64,000 nucleotides of DNA. Source: Rhodanobacter sp. (lineage in GTDB: Bacteria > Pseudomonadota > Gammaproteobacteria > Xanthomonadales > Rhodanobacteraceae). Below, in pieces: positions 53,619 to 62,864 of this stretch. The DNA is taken from positions 62,001-126,000 of the forward strand of contig JANJTA010000021.1 of NCBI GenBank assembly GCA_024711345.1. The letters run 5' to 3'. Made by a program: the position numbers and the translations under genes. The notes below the pieces were generated by a model. It worked only from the letters and a program-made list of their open reading frames with translations. It ran no database searches and had not been told where the DNA came from. Positions within the stretch are counted from its first letter, which is position 1. Each line of letters starts with the position of its first letter.

Positions 53619-54731
53619 ATGCCCGACATCGACCCCGCCGCCATTCCATCGACGACCGACCGCCGCTGGCCCGGCCTGCTGGCGATCGCCCTCATCGTGG
53701 CGTCCGCCGCGCTCGCCTTCGCCTGGACCGCCGGCTGGCTGACCCCGGGCCGACTCACGCCGCAGCGCTTCACCGACGCCATCGAGGCCGCCAACGGACA
53801 GGTCTGGCAGGGCTTCCGCCGCGCCCACGCCAAGGGCGTGTGCGTGGCCGGCTATTTCGAAGGCAATGGCCAAGGCCAGGCCCTGTCCAGCGCCCGTGTC
53901 TTCGCGCCGGTGCGCACGCCGTTCGTGGGCCGGCTGTCGATCGGCGGCGGATCGCCCTACGGCCTCGACAACCAGGCACGCGTGCGCAGCATGGCGCTGC
54001 AGCTGGACAGCGACGACGGCCAGCAATGGCGCATGGCGATGAACAGTTTCCCGTTCTTCGGCGTGTCCTCGGTGCAGGCCTTCCACGAGCAGACGCTCGC
54101 CAACGCGCCCGACCCGGCCACCGGCAAACCCGATCCGGCCAGGCAGGCGGCATTCGCCGCAGCCCACCCGGAATTCGCCCGCTTCGCCGCCTGGGCGAAG
54201 AGCGCGCCGTGGCCCACCAGCTGGGCCAACACCACGTTCAACGGCGTCAACACGTTCCGCTTCGTCAACCGCGCCGGCGAGGTGCACGACGTGCGCTGGT
54301 CGATGCAGCCGCGCGCCGCGTTCGCGGCCATGACGCCGGAACAGCGCGCCGCCGCCGATGGCGACTTCCTCGGCGAGGACCTCGGCGCGCGGCTGGCGCA
54401 GGGACCGCTGCGCTGGGACATGCTGGTGACCGTGGCGCAGCCGGGCGACGCGGTCGCCGACCCGTCGCAGAGCTGGCCCGAGGATCGCCGGCGCGTCAAC
54501 GTGGGCAGCGTGGTGATCGAGAGCGCCACGCCGCAGGCCACCGGCGCCTGCCGCGACATCAACTACGACCCGCTGGTGCTGCCTGCCGGCGTGCAGGGTT
54601 CGGACGATCCGATCCTGGCCGCGCGTTCGGCCGTCTATTCGGTGTCGTTCAACCGGCGCGAACATGAAATCGCCGGCGGCAAGGCCGCTGCCGCCACCGG
54701 CCGCGCCGCGCCACAGGAGGCCACGCCATGA
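53619..54731 (+). CDS. SrpA-like catalase-family peroxidase
   Basis: A 370-residue heme peroxidase of the short catalase group. An N-terminal helix (PGLLAIALIVASAALAFAWTAG) anchors it or directs export. The catalytic region is RRAHAKGVCVAGYFEGNGQG, where His is the distal ligand, followed by the NSFPFF motif and the proximal heme-Tyr region NYDPLVLPAGV. Members destroy peroxides but lack the catalase C-terminal domain. The gene is linked by ATGA to cytochrome b561 and lies 86 bases after phrB, within the oxidative-stress block. Confidence 0.9.
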   Translation: MPDIDPAAIPSTTDRRWPGLLAIALIVASAALAFAWTAGWLTPGRLTPQRFTDAIEAANGQVWQGFRRAHAKGVCVAGYFEGNGQGQALSSARVFAPVRTPFVGRLSIGGGSPYGLDNQARVRSMALQLDSDDGQQWRMAMNSFPFFGVSSVQAFHEQTLANAPDPATGKPDPARQAAFAAAHPEFARFAAWAKSAPWPTSWANTTFNGVNTFRFVNRAGEVHDVRWSMQPRAAFAAMTPEQRAAADGDFLGEDLGARLAQGPLRWDMLVTVAQPGDAVADPSQSWPEDRRRVNVGSVVIESATPQATGACRDINYDPLVLPAGVQGSDDPILAARSAVYSVSFNRREHEIAGGKAAAATGRAAPQEATP

Positions 54732-55372
54732 ACCGCCCCACGCCGTCGCCTCGACCGCCGCGCCACTTCAACCTGGTCGCCCGCGTGCTGCACTGGAGCA
54801 TGGCGCTGGCGATTCTCGCCATGCTGTTCGTCGGCGTCGGCATGGTCGCCTCGCTGAGCCTGCGCCCCGTCCTGGTCGACCTGCACCGGCCGCTGGGCAT
54901 CGCGATCCTGCTGCTGGTGATCGTGCGATTGATCAACCGCCTGCGCCATCCCCCGCCGCCGCTGCCGGCCGACCTGCCTCGCGCGCACGCGTTCGCGGCC
55001 AGGGCGTCACACTGGCTGCTCTACACGCTGATGTTCGCGATGCCGCTGGTCGGCTGGTCGATGCTGTCCGCGGGCGGCTATCCGGTGACCATCTTCAAGG
55101 GCTTCGCGCTGCTGCCGATCGCGCCGCACCACGCCACCATCTACGCCGTACTGCGCAGCGCGCACACATGGCTGGCGCTGCTGCTGTTCGCCACCGTGCT
55201 GATGCACCTGGCCGCGGCGCTGTTCCACGCGTGGGTGCGCCGGGACGGGGTGTTCGCGAGCATGGCACGCGGGGCATTGGCGTTGCCCCCGCCAGCGGCC
55301 GCCGACGCGGACCTCGAGTCCGTCGAAGACAAGCCCATCGCGCCCGCGCCGACCAACCAGCGGCAGCAGTGA
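54728..55372 (+). CDS. Cytochrome b561-family membrane protein
   Basis: A 214-residue four-helix heme b protein. His ligand candidates are in RVLHWSMALAILAM, VDLHRPLGIAILLLV, ASHWLLYTLMFAMPLVGW and SAHTWLALLLFATVLMHLAAALFHAW, the order expected of bacterial cytochrome b561. It probably passes electrons from the quinone pool to a periplasmic partner. Its start overlaps the end of the catalase-like gene (ATGA), so it may reduce that peroxidase. The C-terminal 45 residues are Ala/Pro-rich and extra. Confidence 0.9.
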   Translation: MNRPTPSPRPPRHFNLVARVLHWSMALAILAMLFVGVGMVASLSLRPVLVDLHRPLGIAILLLVIVRLINRLRHPPPPLPADLPRAHAFAARASHWLLYTLMFAMPLVGWSMLSAGGYPVTIFKGFALLPIAPHHATIYAVLRSAHTWLALLLFATVLMHLAAALFHAWVRRDGVFASMARGALALPPPAAADADLESVEDKPIAPAPTNQRQQ

Positions 55373-55373
55373 C

Positions 55374-55862
55374 TCAGCCGAGGATCTGCGGATTCAACTG
55401 CCACACCGCGTAGTTCAGCGCCGTGGCGAAGCTGACCCAGCCCAGGTACGGCAGCAGCAGCGCGCCGGCCAGCGGACGCGCGCGCCAGAGGCCGATCACG
55501 GTGGCGACGATCAGCAGCCACAGCAGCACGATGTCGGCGAAGGCCAGCGCGCCGCGGTGCCAGCCGAAGAACAGCCAGCTCCACAGCGCATTGACCGCCA
55601 GCTGCAGCACGAACAGCACGAGCACGCCACGCTGCCGGTGCCAGCCGCCTTCGCGCCAGACCAGCCACGCGGCCACGCCCATCAGTACGTACAGTACCGA
55701 CCACACCGGGCCGAACACCGACGCCGGGGGCGCCCATGATGGTTGCGCCAGCTGCCGGTAGAAGTCGGCGGCCTGCAGCGACGCCAGCGCGCCGATCGCG
55801 GCGGCGGCGAAGCTGAGCAGCAGCCAGCCGACCAGCCCGATGACCTGTTTGATGCCTGACAT
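55374..55862 (-). CDS. tspO: TspO/MBR family protein
   Basis: A 162-residue five-helix membrane protein rich in tryptophan. QPSWAPPASVFGPVWSVLYVLMGVAAWLVW is the diagnostic TspO/benzodiazepine-receptor segment, followed by LQLAVNALWSWLFFGWHRGALAFADI and PYLGWVSFATALNYAVWQLN. TspO binds porphyrins and modulates tetrapyrrole and oxidative-stress responses. It starts at 55862 and diverges from the desaturase operon behind its own ECF-type promoter (55889-55916). Its stop is one base from the cytochrome b561 stop (convergent). Confidence 0.94.
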   Translation of the reverse strand: MSGIKQVIGLVGWLLLSFAAAAIGALASLQAADFYRQLAQPSWAPPASVFGPVWSVLYVLMGVAAWLVWREGGWHRQRGVLVLFVLQLAVNALWSWLFFGWHRGALAFADIVLLWLLIVATVIGLWRARPLAGALLLPYLGWVSFATALNYAVWQLNPQILG

Positions 55863-55888
55863 GCGTCTCTCCCGGTAGTGATGATCGG

Positions 55889-55916
55889 ATACGAGCGGCG
55901 TGGCCGGCCGGATCCA
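55889..55916 (-). promoter_or_regulatory. ECF-type promoter of tspO
   Basis: On the minus strand, TGGATCCG (complement of 55909-55916), 14 bases, TCGTAT (complement of 55889-55894). It differs from the rpoE promoter by one base in each element and has the same spacing. The -10 lies 27 bases before the tspO start codon. Confidence 0.75.
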
Positions 55917-55971
55917 CTGGTTCGCACGGGTCCGGCGCACGCCGCGTGAAGCCGGCCATGGCATCGCCGCA

Positions 55972-55999
55972 TGCATCCGTCGCGCGGCTTCTCCCGTAT
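55972..55999 (+). promoter_or_regulatory. ECF-type promoter of the desaturase/lipid operon
   Basis: TGCATCCG (55972-55979), 14 bases, CCGTAT (55994-55999): both elements and the spacer length are identical to those of the rpoE promoter. The -10 lies 32 bases before the desaturase ATG. Confidence 0.8.
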
Positions 56000-56030
56000 C
56001 TGTCATGAAACCGCTGACAGGTATGCTTCC

Positions 56031-57038
56031 ATGGCCACCCCCGATCCACGCGTGATTGCGTCGCCTGAGCGCGTCGCCCCCTCGACCGGGCGCGCGGCCA
56101 AGCGCGCCAGCCAGGTGCATGCCCGGCTGCTGCACACCGTGCGACGCTGGTTCGACACCAGCGCGATGGTGGAGCGGGACGAGGCGCAGCAGGACCGCAT
56201 CGACTGGCTGCGCGCCGCGCCGTTCGTGGCGATGCATCTGGCCTGCCTCGGCGTGCTCTGGGTCGGCGTGTCGCCGATCGCACTGCTGGTGGCGGCGGCG
56301 CTCTACGCCGTGCGCATGTTCGCGCTGACCGGCTTCTACCACCGCTACTTCTCGCACAAGACCTTCCGCACCTCGCGCGTGGTGCAGTTCGCCTTCGCGG
56401 TGATCGGCGCGGCCTGCGTGCAGCGCGGGCCGCTGTGGTGGGCGGCGCATCATCGCCACCACCACCGCCACGCCGATACCGCGCTCGACCCGCACTCGCC
56501 GGGCGTGCATGGCTTCGCGTGGAGCCACGTCGGCTGGTTCCTCACCCCGCGCCACTTCCGCACCGATCTGGCGCGGGTACCGGATCTGGCGAAATACCCG
56601 GAGCTGCGCTGGCTGGATCGCTACGACATCGCCGTGCCAGTCGTGCTGGCCGCGGCCACGTATGCGTTGGGCGCACTGCTGCAGCAGGTGGCGCCGCAGC
56701 TGCACACCAGCGGCGGGCAGCTGCTGGTGTGGGGGTTCTTCGTCTCCACCGTGGTGCTGTTCCACGCCACCGTGACGATCAACTCGCTGGCGCACCGCTA
56801 CGGCAGGCGCCGTTTCGCGACGAAGGACGACAGCCGCAACAACCTGTGGCTGGCCCTGCTCACCTTCGGCGAGGGCTGGCACAACAACCACCACTATTTC
56901 CCGGGCAGCGCGCGGCAGGGCTTCCGCTGGTGGGAGATCGACCTGACCTGGTACGGCCTGAAGCTGATGGCGTGGCTGGGCCTGGTGCACGACCTGAAGC
57001 CGGTGCCCGCCTGGGTGCGCGCCAAGGCGGGGCGCTGA
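56031..57038 (+). CDS. Acyl-CoA/acyl-lipid fatty acid desaturase (delta-9 type)
   Basis: A 335-residue membrane diiron desaturase. The three His boxes are HRYFSHKTF, HHRHHHRHAD and HNNHHYFPGSARQGF. Hydrophobic pairs flank them (FVAMHLACLGVLWVGVSPIALLVAAAL, VPVVLAAATYALGALL). It inserts a cis double bond into saturated acyl chains; unsaturated chains are the substrate for the cyclopropane-synthase-like enzymes encoded in the same operon. ATG 56031 is preferred since the ECF promoter -10 is only 32 bases upstream. First gene of the eight-gene operon; the next gene begins one base after its stop. Confidence 0.94.
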   Translation: MATPDPRVIASPERVAPSTGRAAKRASQVHARLLHTVRRWFDTSAMVERDEAQQDRIDWLRAAPFVAMHLACLGVLWVGVSPIALLVAAALYAVRMFALTGFYHRYFSHKTFRTSRVVQFAFAVIGAACVQRGPLWWAAHHRHHHRHADTALDPHSPGVHGFAWSHVGWFLTPRHFRTDLARVPDLAKYPELRWLDRYDIAVPVVLAAATYALGALLQQVAPQLHTSGGQLLVWGFFVSTVVLFHATVTINSLAHRYGRRRFATKDDSRNNLWLALLTFGEGWHNNHHYFPGSARQGFRWWEIDLTWYGLKLMAWLGLVHDLKPVPAWVRAKAGR

Positions 57039-57039
57039 G

Positions 57040-58338
57040 ATGCGCATCGCGGTGATCGGCTCGGGCATCGCGGGGCTGGCGTCGGCGTGGCTGCTGTCGC
57101 GCCGGCACGAGGTGACGCTGTACGAGGCGAACGACTACCTCGGCGGCCACACGCACACGCACGCCATCGAGCTGGCTGGCCGCCGCTACGCGGTGGACAC
57201 CGGCTTCATCGTGCACAACCCGGTGCATTACCCGCTGCTGACGCGGCTGTTCGACGAACTGGGCGTGGCCTCGCAGCCGACCACGATGAGTTTCTCGGTG
57301 CACAGCGAGGCGAGCGGGCTGGAGTACAACGCGAGCACGCTGGACGCGCTGTTCTGCCAGCGCCGCAACCTGCTGTCGCCGCGCTTCCTCGGCATGCTGC
57401 GCGACCTGGTCCGCTTCTACCGCGAGGCGCCGGCGCTGCTGGCGCAGCGCGACGACACCACCACGCTGGGCGCGTATCTGGAACGCCACCGCTACGGCGC
57501 GGCGTTCCGCGACGAGCACCTGATCCCGATGGCGTCGGCGCTGTGGTCGTCGCCGTCCGCGCAGATCCTGCAGTTCCCGGTGCGCTACCTGGTGCAGTTC
57601 ATGGCCAACCACCAGATGCTCCAGCTCGCCGATCGCCCGCAATGGCGGGTGGTGAAGGGCGGCTCGTCGACCTACGTGGCGGCATTGCGTGCACACTGGC
57701 CGGTGCGCGAGCGACTGAACTGCCCGGTGTTTTCGATCCATCGCCACGACCGCCACGTCGAAGTGGACAGTGCCGCCGGCATCGCCCACTTCGACCAGGT
57801 CGTGCTGGCCTGCCACAGCGACCAGGCCCTGCGCCTGCTCGGCGACGCCAGCGAGCGCGAGCAGTCGATTCTCGGCGCAATCGGCTATCAGGCCAACGAC
57901 ACCGTGCTGCACACCGACGCCAGCGTGCTGCCGCGCCGGCGCAAGGCATGGGCGGCGTGGAACGCCTGGCTGCCGCGCGACCCCGCGGCCCCCTGCACGG
58001 TCAGCTACTGCATGAACCTGCTGCAGGGCCTCGACGCGCCCGAGCCGTTGGTGGTCACGCTCAACCGCAGCGAGGCGATCGACCCGGCCAGGGTGCTGGC
58101 GCGCATGCGCTACCACCATCCGGTGTACACGCCCGCCGCGGTGGCGGCGCAGGCGCGCAAGGCCGAGATCCAGGGTTGGCGCCGCACCTGGTTTGCCGGC
58201 GCGTACTGGGGCTGGGGTTTCCACGAGGACGGCATGCGCAGCGCGGTGGACGTGGCCGCCGCGCTCGGCGTGTGCTGGCCGCTGGGCGCCGCATCGGCGG
58301 CAGCGTCCGCCGCGCGCGGGGCGGAGCTGGCGGCATGA
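57040..58338 (+). CDS. FAD-dependent amine oxidase-like protein
   Basis: A 432-residue flavoprotein with an N-terminal Rossmann motif [41 protein letters not shown] and a C-terminal FAD-binding end, [19 protein letters not shown]. It resembles the NAD(P)-binding/amine-oxidase genes that sit next to DUF1365 and cfa genes in RpoE-ChrR regulons of other bacteria, where they take part in making modified (furan-type) fatty acids. It probably oxidises or desaturates a membrane lipid chain. It lies between the desaturase and DUF1365 genes, overlapping the latter by ATGA. Confidence 0.9.
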   Translation: MRIAVIGSGIAGLASAWLLSRRHEVTLYEANDYLGGHTHTHAIELAGRRYAVDTGFIVHNPVHYPLLTRLFDELGVASQPTTMSFSVHSEASGLEYNASTLDALFCQRRNLLSPRFLGMLRDLVRFYREAPALLAQRDDTTTLGAYLERHRYGAAFRDEHLIPMASALWSSPSAQILQFPVRYLVQFMANHQMLQLADRPQWRVVKGGSSTYVAALRAHWPVRERLNCPVFSIHRHDRHVEVDSAAGIAHFDQVVLACHSDQALRLLGDASEREQSILGAIGYQANDTVLHTDASVLPRRRKAWAAWNAWLPRDPAAPCTVSYCMNLLQGLDAPEPLVVTLNRSEAIDPARVLARMRYHHPVYTPAAVAAQARKAEIQGWRRTWFAGAYWGWGFHEDGMRSAVDVAAALGVCWPLGAASAAASAARGAELAA

Positions 58339-59156
58339 CCGCGCAACCGAACACGCTGCCGCTGGCCAGCGCCGTGTACGAGGGTGTGGTGCGCCATCGT
58401 CGCCATGCGCCGCACCCGCACGCATTCAGCTATCGCATGGCCCAGCTGTACCTGGACCTGGACGAGGTCGAGCAGCTGTTCGCCCGGCGCTGGCTGTGGT
58501 CGACCACGCGCGGCAACGTGGCGCAGTTCCGCCGCAGCGACTACCTCGGCCCCGCCGACGTGCCGCTGTCCGAAGCGGTGCGCCGCCGCGTCGAGCAGGC
58601 CACCGGCCGGCGCCCGGTCGGACCGATCCGCCTGCTCACCCACCTGCGCTACTGCGGCCTGGTGTTCAACCCGGTCAGCTTCTACTACTGCTATGCCGCG
58701 GATGGCGAAACGCTGGTGGCGGTGCTGGCCGAGATCACCAACACGCCATGGAAGGAACGCCACGCCTACGTGCTGCCGATCGAGAGCGCGCAGGTGCACG
58801 GCCGCGCGCTGCACTGGACCTTTGCCAAGACCTTCCACGTGTCGCCGTTCATGCCCATGGACTGCGCCTACGACTGGCGCTTCACCCTGCCCGGCGACGA
58901 GCTGCGCGTGCACATGAATGTGCTGCGCGAAGGCCGGCGCGCGTTCGACGCCAGCCTGAACCTGCAGCGCCGGCCGCTCACCGGCGCCGCGCTGGCGCGC
59001 GTGCTGTGGCGCTACCCGCTGATGACCGCGCAGGTGCTGGGCGCGATCCACTGGCACGCGCTGCGCCTGTGGCTGAAGCGCAATCCGGTGTACGACCACC
59101 CTGGCGCAGCACCGCGCGAGGCCGACCGAAACGATGCCCAGCGAGGTTCGCCATGA
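58335..59156 (+). CDS. DUF1365 family protein
   Basis: A 273-residue protein of the DUF1365 family: [68 protein letters not shown] and [19 protein letters not shown]. The family is nearly always adjacent to an amine-oxidase-like gene and a cfa gene, and its biochemical role is unknown; it is probably a membrane-surface partner in lipid modification. Overlaps both neighbours by four bases (ATGA). Confidence 0.92.
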   Translation: MTAQPNTLPLASAVYEGVVRHRRHAPHPHAFSYRMAQLYLDLDEVEQLFARRWLWSTTRGNVAQFRRSDYLGPADVPLSEAVRRRVEQATGRRPVGPIRLLTHLRYCGLVFNPVSFYYCYAADGETLVAVLAEITNTPWKERHAYVLPIESAQVHGRALHWTFAKTFHVSPFMPMDCAYDWRFTLPGDELRVHMNVLREGRRAFDASLNLQRRPLTGAALARVLWRYPLMTAQVLGAIHWHALRLWLKRNPVYDHPGAAPREADRNDAQRGSP

Positions 59157-60433
59157 ACGAGATTGTCCTGCCCGTCCACCGCCACCGCGCCGCCCTCGGC
59201 GGACTCGACCGCTTCCTGCGCGGCCAGCTGCTTGGCCGGCTGCGCTGCCTGCGCCACGGCCGGCTGCTGCTCGAGGACGCCGACGGCACGCACGCGCTGG
59301 GCGCGCCGGCCAGCGGGCCCGCGGCACCGTCGATCCGGCTGCAGGTGCTGGACGGCGGGTTCTACCGCGCGGTGGCGCGCAACGGCAGCGTCGGCGCCGG
59401 CGAGTCGTACATGGCCGGCCACTGGCGCTGCGACCACCTGGTGGAGCTGGTCCAGCTGCTGCTGCGCAACCGCGACCTGCTCGACGGCATGGAAAGCGGG
59501 CCGGCGCGCCTGGGCGGCATGGCGATGCGCGCGCTGCATGCCCTGCGCCGCAATACCCGCGGCGGCAGCCGGCGCAACATCGCCGCGCACTACGACCTGG
59601 GCAACGACTTCTTCGGCCTGTTCCTGTCGGACGACCTGATGTACTCCTCGGCGTACTGGGCCGGCGCCGACGACACGCTGCAAGCCGCTTCCACCCGCAA
59701 GCTGGACCTGATCTGCCGCAGGCTGGACCCCCAACCCGGCGATCGCGTGCTGGAGATCGGCACCGGCTGGGGCGGCTTCGCGCTGCACGCCGCGCGGCAC
59801 TACGGCTGCCACGTCACCACCGCCACGATCTCGCGCGAGCAGCATGCGCTGGCGTGCGAGCGCGTGGCGGCGGCCGGCCTGGCCGACCGCGTGCAGGTGC
59901 TGCTGCAGGATTACCGCGACCTCGATGGCCAGTACGACAAGCTGGTGTCGATCGAGATGATCGAGGCGATCGGCGCGCCGTATCTGGACGTCTATTTCGG
60001 CAAGCTCGGCCGCCTGCTCAAGCCCGATGGCCTGGCCCTACTGCAGGCGATCACCATCGAGGACCACCGCTACGCGCAAGCCTTGAAGTCGGTGGACTTC
60101 ATCAAGCGCCACGTGTTCCCCGGCAGCTTCATCCCCTCGCTCAGCGCGATGCTGGCGGCCAAGACGCGCCGCAGCGACCTCGGCCTGGTCGCGCAGGAGG
60201 ATTTCGGCGACTCCTACGCGCGCACGCTGCATGCGTGGCGCGAGCGCTTCATGGCGCGGCTGCCCGAGGTGCGCGCGCAGGGCTTCGACGAGCGCTTCAT
60301 CCGGATGTGGGAGTTCTACCTCGCCTACTGCGAAGGCGGCTTCCGCGAGCGTTCGATCGGCGTGTCGCACCTGCTGCTGGCACGTCCGGGCTGGCGGCGG
60401 ACCGGCGCGGGCACGGAGCGCGGCGCGGCATGA
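59153..60433 (+). CDS. Cyclopropane-fatty-acyl-phospholipid synthase-like methyltransferase 1
   Basis: A 426-residue SAM-dependent lipid methyltransferase. The CFA signature [27 protein letters not shown] is followed by the SAM site [16 protein letters not shown] and [25 protein letters not shown]. Two active-site positions differ from E. coli Cfa: its YSCAYW Cys is Ser here (YSSAYW), and its HTIG His region reads LQAITI. The family branch with these changes includes enzymes that methylate rather than cyclopropanate double bonds. It overlaps DUF1365 and DUF2878 genes by ATGA. Confidence 0.92.
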   Translation: MNEIVLPVHRHRAALGGLDRFLRGQLLGRLRCLRHGRLLLEDADGTHALGAPASGPAAPSIRLQVLDGGFYRAVARNGSVGAGESYMAGHWRCDHLVELVQLLLRNRDLLDGMESGPARLGGMAMRALHALRRNTRGGSRRNIAAHYDLGNDFFGLFLSDDLMYSSAYWAGADDTLQAASTRKLDLICRRLDPQPGDRVLEIGTGWGGFALHAARHYGCHVTTATISREQHALACERVAAAGLADRVQVLLQDYRDLDGQYDKLVSIEMIEAIGAPYLDVYFGKLGRLLKPDGLALLQAITIEDHRYAQALKSVDFIKRHVFPGSFIPSLSAMLAAKTRRSDLGLVAQEDFGDSYARTLHAWRERFMARLPEVRAQGFDERFIRMWEFYLAYCEGGFRERSIGVSHLLLARPGWRRTGAGTERGAA

Positions 60434-60963
60434 ACTTCTGGCTCACCCTGGTCGCCTACGAGGCGGTATGGTTCGCCGCCGTGATCGGCGCGGGCCGCGG
60501 GCTGTGGTGGCCCGGCGTGGCCGCCACGCTGGCGTTCGCGGCGTGGCGCCTCGCGGCGTCCGCGCACCGCCGCGTCGAATGGCGGTTGCTCGCGGTCGCG
60601 CTGGCCGTCGGGCTCGTCCTCGAAAACCTGTGGGTGCGCAGCGGCCTGCTGGGCTACGCCGCGCCGTGGCCGTGGCCCGGGGCGCCGGCGTGGCTGATCG
60701 CGCTGTGGCTGGCCTTCGCGCTGACCATCGTGCCGCTGTTCGGCTACCTGCATGCGCGGCCGCTGCTGGCCGCGCTGCTCGGCGCGCTGGGCGGCCCGCT
60801 GGCCTATCTCGGCGCCGCGCGCGGCTGGCACGCGGTGCTGTTGCCGACGCCGGCGTGGCCGGCGCTGCTGGCGCTGGGCGCGGGCTGGGCGCTGGCGCTG
60901 CCGCTGCTCGCCACGCTGGCGCGGCGCTGGCTGCGCGACGAGCTGCCGCGGGGTGCGCCATGA
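60430..60963 (+). CDS. DUF2878 family membrane protein
   Basis: A 177-residue hydrophobic protein with about six helices and the DUF2878 N terminus [29 protein letters not shown]. Gene order with cfa and DUF1295 genes is the best clue: it is likely a membrane partner of the lipid-modifying operon. Catalytic residues are not evident. Overlaps both neighbours by ATGA. Confidence 0.88.
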   Translation: MNFWLTLVAYEAVWFAAVIGAGRGLWWPGVAATLAFAAWRLAASAHRRVEWRLLAVALAVGLVLENLWVRSGLLGYAAPWPWPGAPAWLIALWLAFALTIVPLFGYLHARPLLAALLGALGGPLAYLGAARGWHAVLLPTPAWPALLALGAGWALALPLLATLARRWLRDELPRGAP

Positions 60964-61757
60964 ATCCGTGGCTGACCCTGCTGCCGGTGTGGCTGCTCGC
61001 GGCGCTGATGATGACGCTGGGCTGGCGCTGGCAGCGCAGGCACGCCAACACCGGCATCGTCGACGTGCTGTGGGCCGCGGGCGTGGGCGGCGCGGCGCTG
61101 CTGCTGGCGCTGCTCGGCAGCGGCGCGCCGGCGCCGCGCCTGGCGCTGGCGCTGGCCGGCGGCCTGTGGGGGCTGCGGCTGGCGCGCCACCTGTGGCGCC
61201 GCGTGGCGCATGAGCCGGAAGACGGCCGCTATCGCGCGCTGCGCGAGCACTGGCAGGGCGACCAGCGCAAGCTGTTCGGCTTCTTCCAGTTGCAGGCCCT
61301 GCTGGTGCCGCTGTTCGCGCTGCCGTTCGTGGCGGTGGCGGCGAACGCGACGACGGCACCGCCGTGGCTGCTCGCGGGCGCGGCGATCTGGCTGGCCGGC
61401 GTGCTCGGCGAAGCGGTCGCCGACGCGCAGCTGGCGCGCTTCCGCGCCGATCCGCGGCAGCGTGGCCGGACCTGCCGCGAAGGGCTCTGGCGCTACTCGC
61501 GCCACCCGAACTACTTCTTCGAATGGCTGCACTGGTTCGCCTACGTGGCGTTCGCCGCCGGCTCGCCGCTGGCCTGGCTGGCGTGGAGCGGGCCGCTGCT
61601 GATGCTGCTGTTCCTGCGCTACGTCAGCGGCATTCCCTACACCGAGGCGCGGGCGCTGCGCACGCGCGGCGAGGACTACCGCGCCTACCAGCGCAGCACG
61701 CCGATGCTGTTTCCGTGGTTTCCGAAACACCCCCGCGACCCGAGGACCGAACGATGA
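60960..61757 (+). CDS. DUF1295 family membrane protein (steroid-5-alpha-reductase-like)
   Basis: A 265-residue membrane protein of the DUF1295 family, with NTGIVDVLWAAGVGGAALLLALL and the conserved C-terminal motif GLWRYSRHPNYFFEWLHWFAYV, followed by YTEARALRTRGEDYRAYQRSTPMLFPWFPK. The RHPNYF box is shared with isoprenylcysteine methyltransferases and steroid 5-alpha-reductases, where it binds the cofactor. It probably reduces or binds a modified acyl chain. Overlaps the second cfa-like gene by ATGA. Confidence 0.92.
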   Translation: MNPWLTLLPVWLLAALMMTLGWRWQRRHANTGIVDVLWAAGVGGAALLLALLGSGAPAPRLALALAGGLWGLRLARHLWRRVAHEPEDGRYRALREHWQGDQRKLFGFFQLQALLVPLFALPFVAVAANATTAPPWLLAGAAIWLAGVLGEAVADAQLARFRADPRQRGRTCREGLWRYSRHPNYFFEWLHWFAYVAFAAGSPLAWLAWSGPLLMLLFLRYVSGIPYTEARALRTRGEDYRAYQRSTPMLFPWFPKHPRDPRTER

Positions 61758-62833
61758 ACACGCTGGCTCTGGACACCGCCGAACTGCCGACCGACCGCGC
61801 CGCGCCGGGCCTGCTCGGCCTGGCCGAACGCGGCCTGTTGCCCGACCCGCTGCTGCGTCTGGGCATCCGCCGGATGTGCGCCGACCGCCTGCGTGAGGAA
61901 CGCGCCGGCGGGTTGTCCGCACAGGGCGAGCGGCAGGCACAGCTGATCGAGCTGCTGCGGCACAGCCCAGTGGCAATCGAGACGGCTGCGGCGAACGCGC
62001 AGCACTACGAGTTGCCGCCCGCGTTCTTCGAACACTGCCTCGGCCCGCGCCTGAAGTATTCGTGCTGCCACTACCCGCGCGGCGACGAGACGCTGGCCGA
62101 GGCGGAGGAGGCGATGCTGGCGCTGTACGGCGAGCGCGCGGAACTGGCCGACGGCCAGCGCATCCTGGAGCTCGGCTGCGGCTGGGGTTCGCTCACCCTG
62201 TGGATGGCCGCGCGCTACCCGAACGCACGCATCACCGCCGTCTCCAACTCGCACCCCCAGCGCCACCACATCGAGGCGCAGTGCCGGCTGCGCGGCCTGG
62301 CCAACGTCCGGGTGCTGACCCGCGACGTGAACGCGCTGGAGCTCGCAGCCGGGCAATTCGACCGCTGCGTCTCGATCGAGATGTTCGAGCACGTGCGCAA
62401 CTACCAGCTGCTGATGCAGCGCATCGCCGGCTGGCTGGCGCCCGGCGGCAAGCTGTTCGTGCACATCTTCGCGCACCGCACGCTGGCCTACCCGTTCGAG
62501 GTGGCCGGCGCGGACAACTGGATGGGGCGGCACTTCTTCACCGGCGGCCTGATGCCGGCGGCCGACACCCTGCTGCATTTCCAGCAGGCGCTGGCCATCG
62601 AGCAGCGCTGGCTGGTCGACGGCACGCACTACGCGAAGACCGCCAACCACTGGCTGCAGCAGCAGGACCGCCAGTGCGACGCGGTGATGGCCGTGCTGCG
62701 CCAGGCGTACGGCGAGCAGGCACCGCTGTGGTTCCGGCGCTGGCGCATGTTCTGGATGGCCTGCGCCGAACTGTTCGGCTACGCCGACGGCCAGGAATGG
62801 CTGGTCGCGCACTACCGCTTCGCGCGGCCGTGA
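61754..62833 (+). CDS. Cyclopropane-fatty-acyl-phospholipid synthase-like methyltransferase 2
   Basis: A 359-residue SAM-dependent enzyme from a different branch than the first copy. NAQHYELPPAFFEHCLGPRLKYSCCHYPRGDETLAEAEEAML is its signature; the SAM site is ILELGCGWGSLTLWMA. It keeps a Cys at the E. coli Cfa Cys position (YSCC) and a His in LFVHIFAHRTL. This branch occurs next to DUF1295 genes in RpoE-ChrR regulons, where related enzymes methylate unsaturated phospholipid chains. It follows DUF1295 by ATGA. Confidence 0.92.
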   Translation: MNTLALDTAELPTDRAAPGLLGLAERGLLPDPLLRLGIRRMCADRLREERAGGLSAQGERQAQLIELLRHSPVAIETAAANAQHYELPPAFFEHCLGPRLKYSCCHYPRGDETLAEAEEAMLALYGERAELADGQRILELGCGWGSLTLWMAARYPNARITAVSNSHPQRHHIEAQCRLRGLANVRVLTRDVNALELAAGQFDRCVSIEMFEHVRNYQLLMQRIAGWLAPGGKLFVHIFAHRTLAYPFEVAGADNWMGRHFFTGGLMPAADTLLHFQQALAIEQRWLVDGTHYAKTANHWLQQQDRQCDAVMAVLRQAYGEQAPLWFRRWRMFWMACAELFGYADGQEWLVAHYRFARP

Positions 62834-62864
62834 TCCCCCACCCACCACTTCCCCCGGAGCGACC

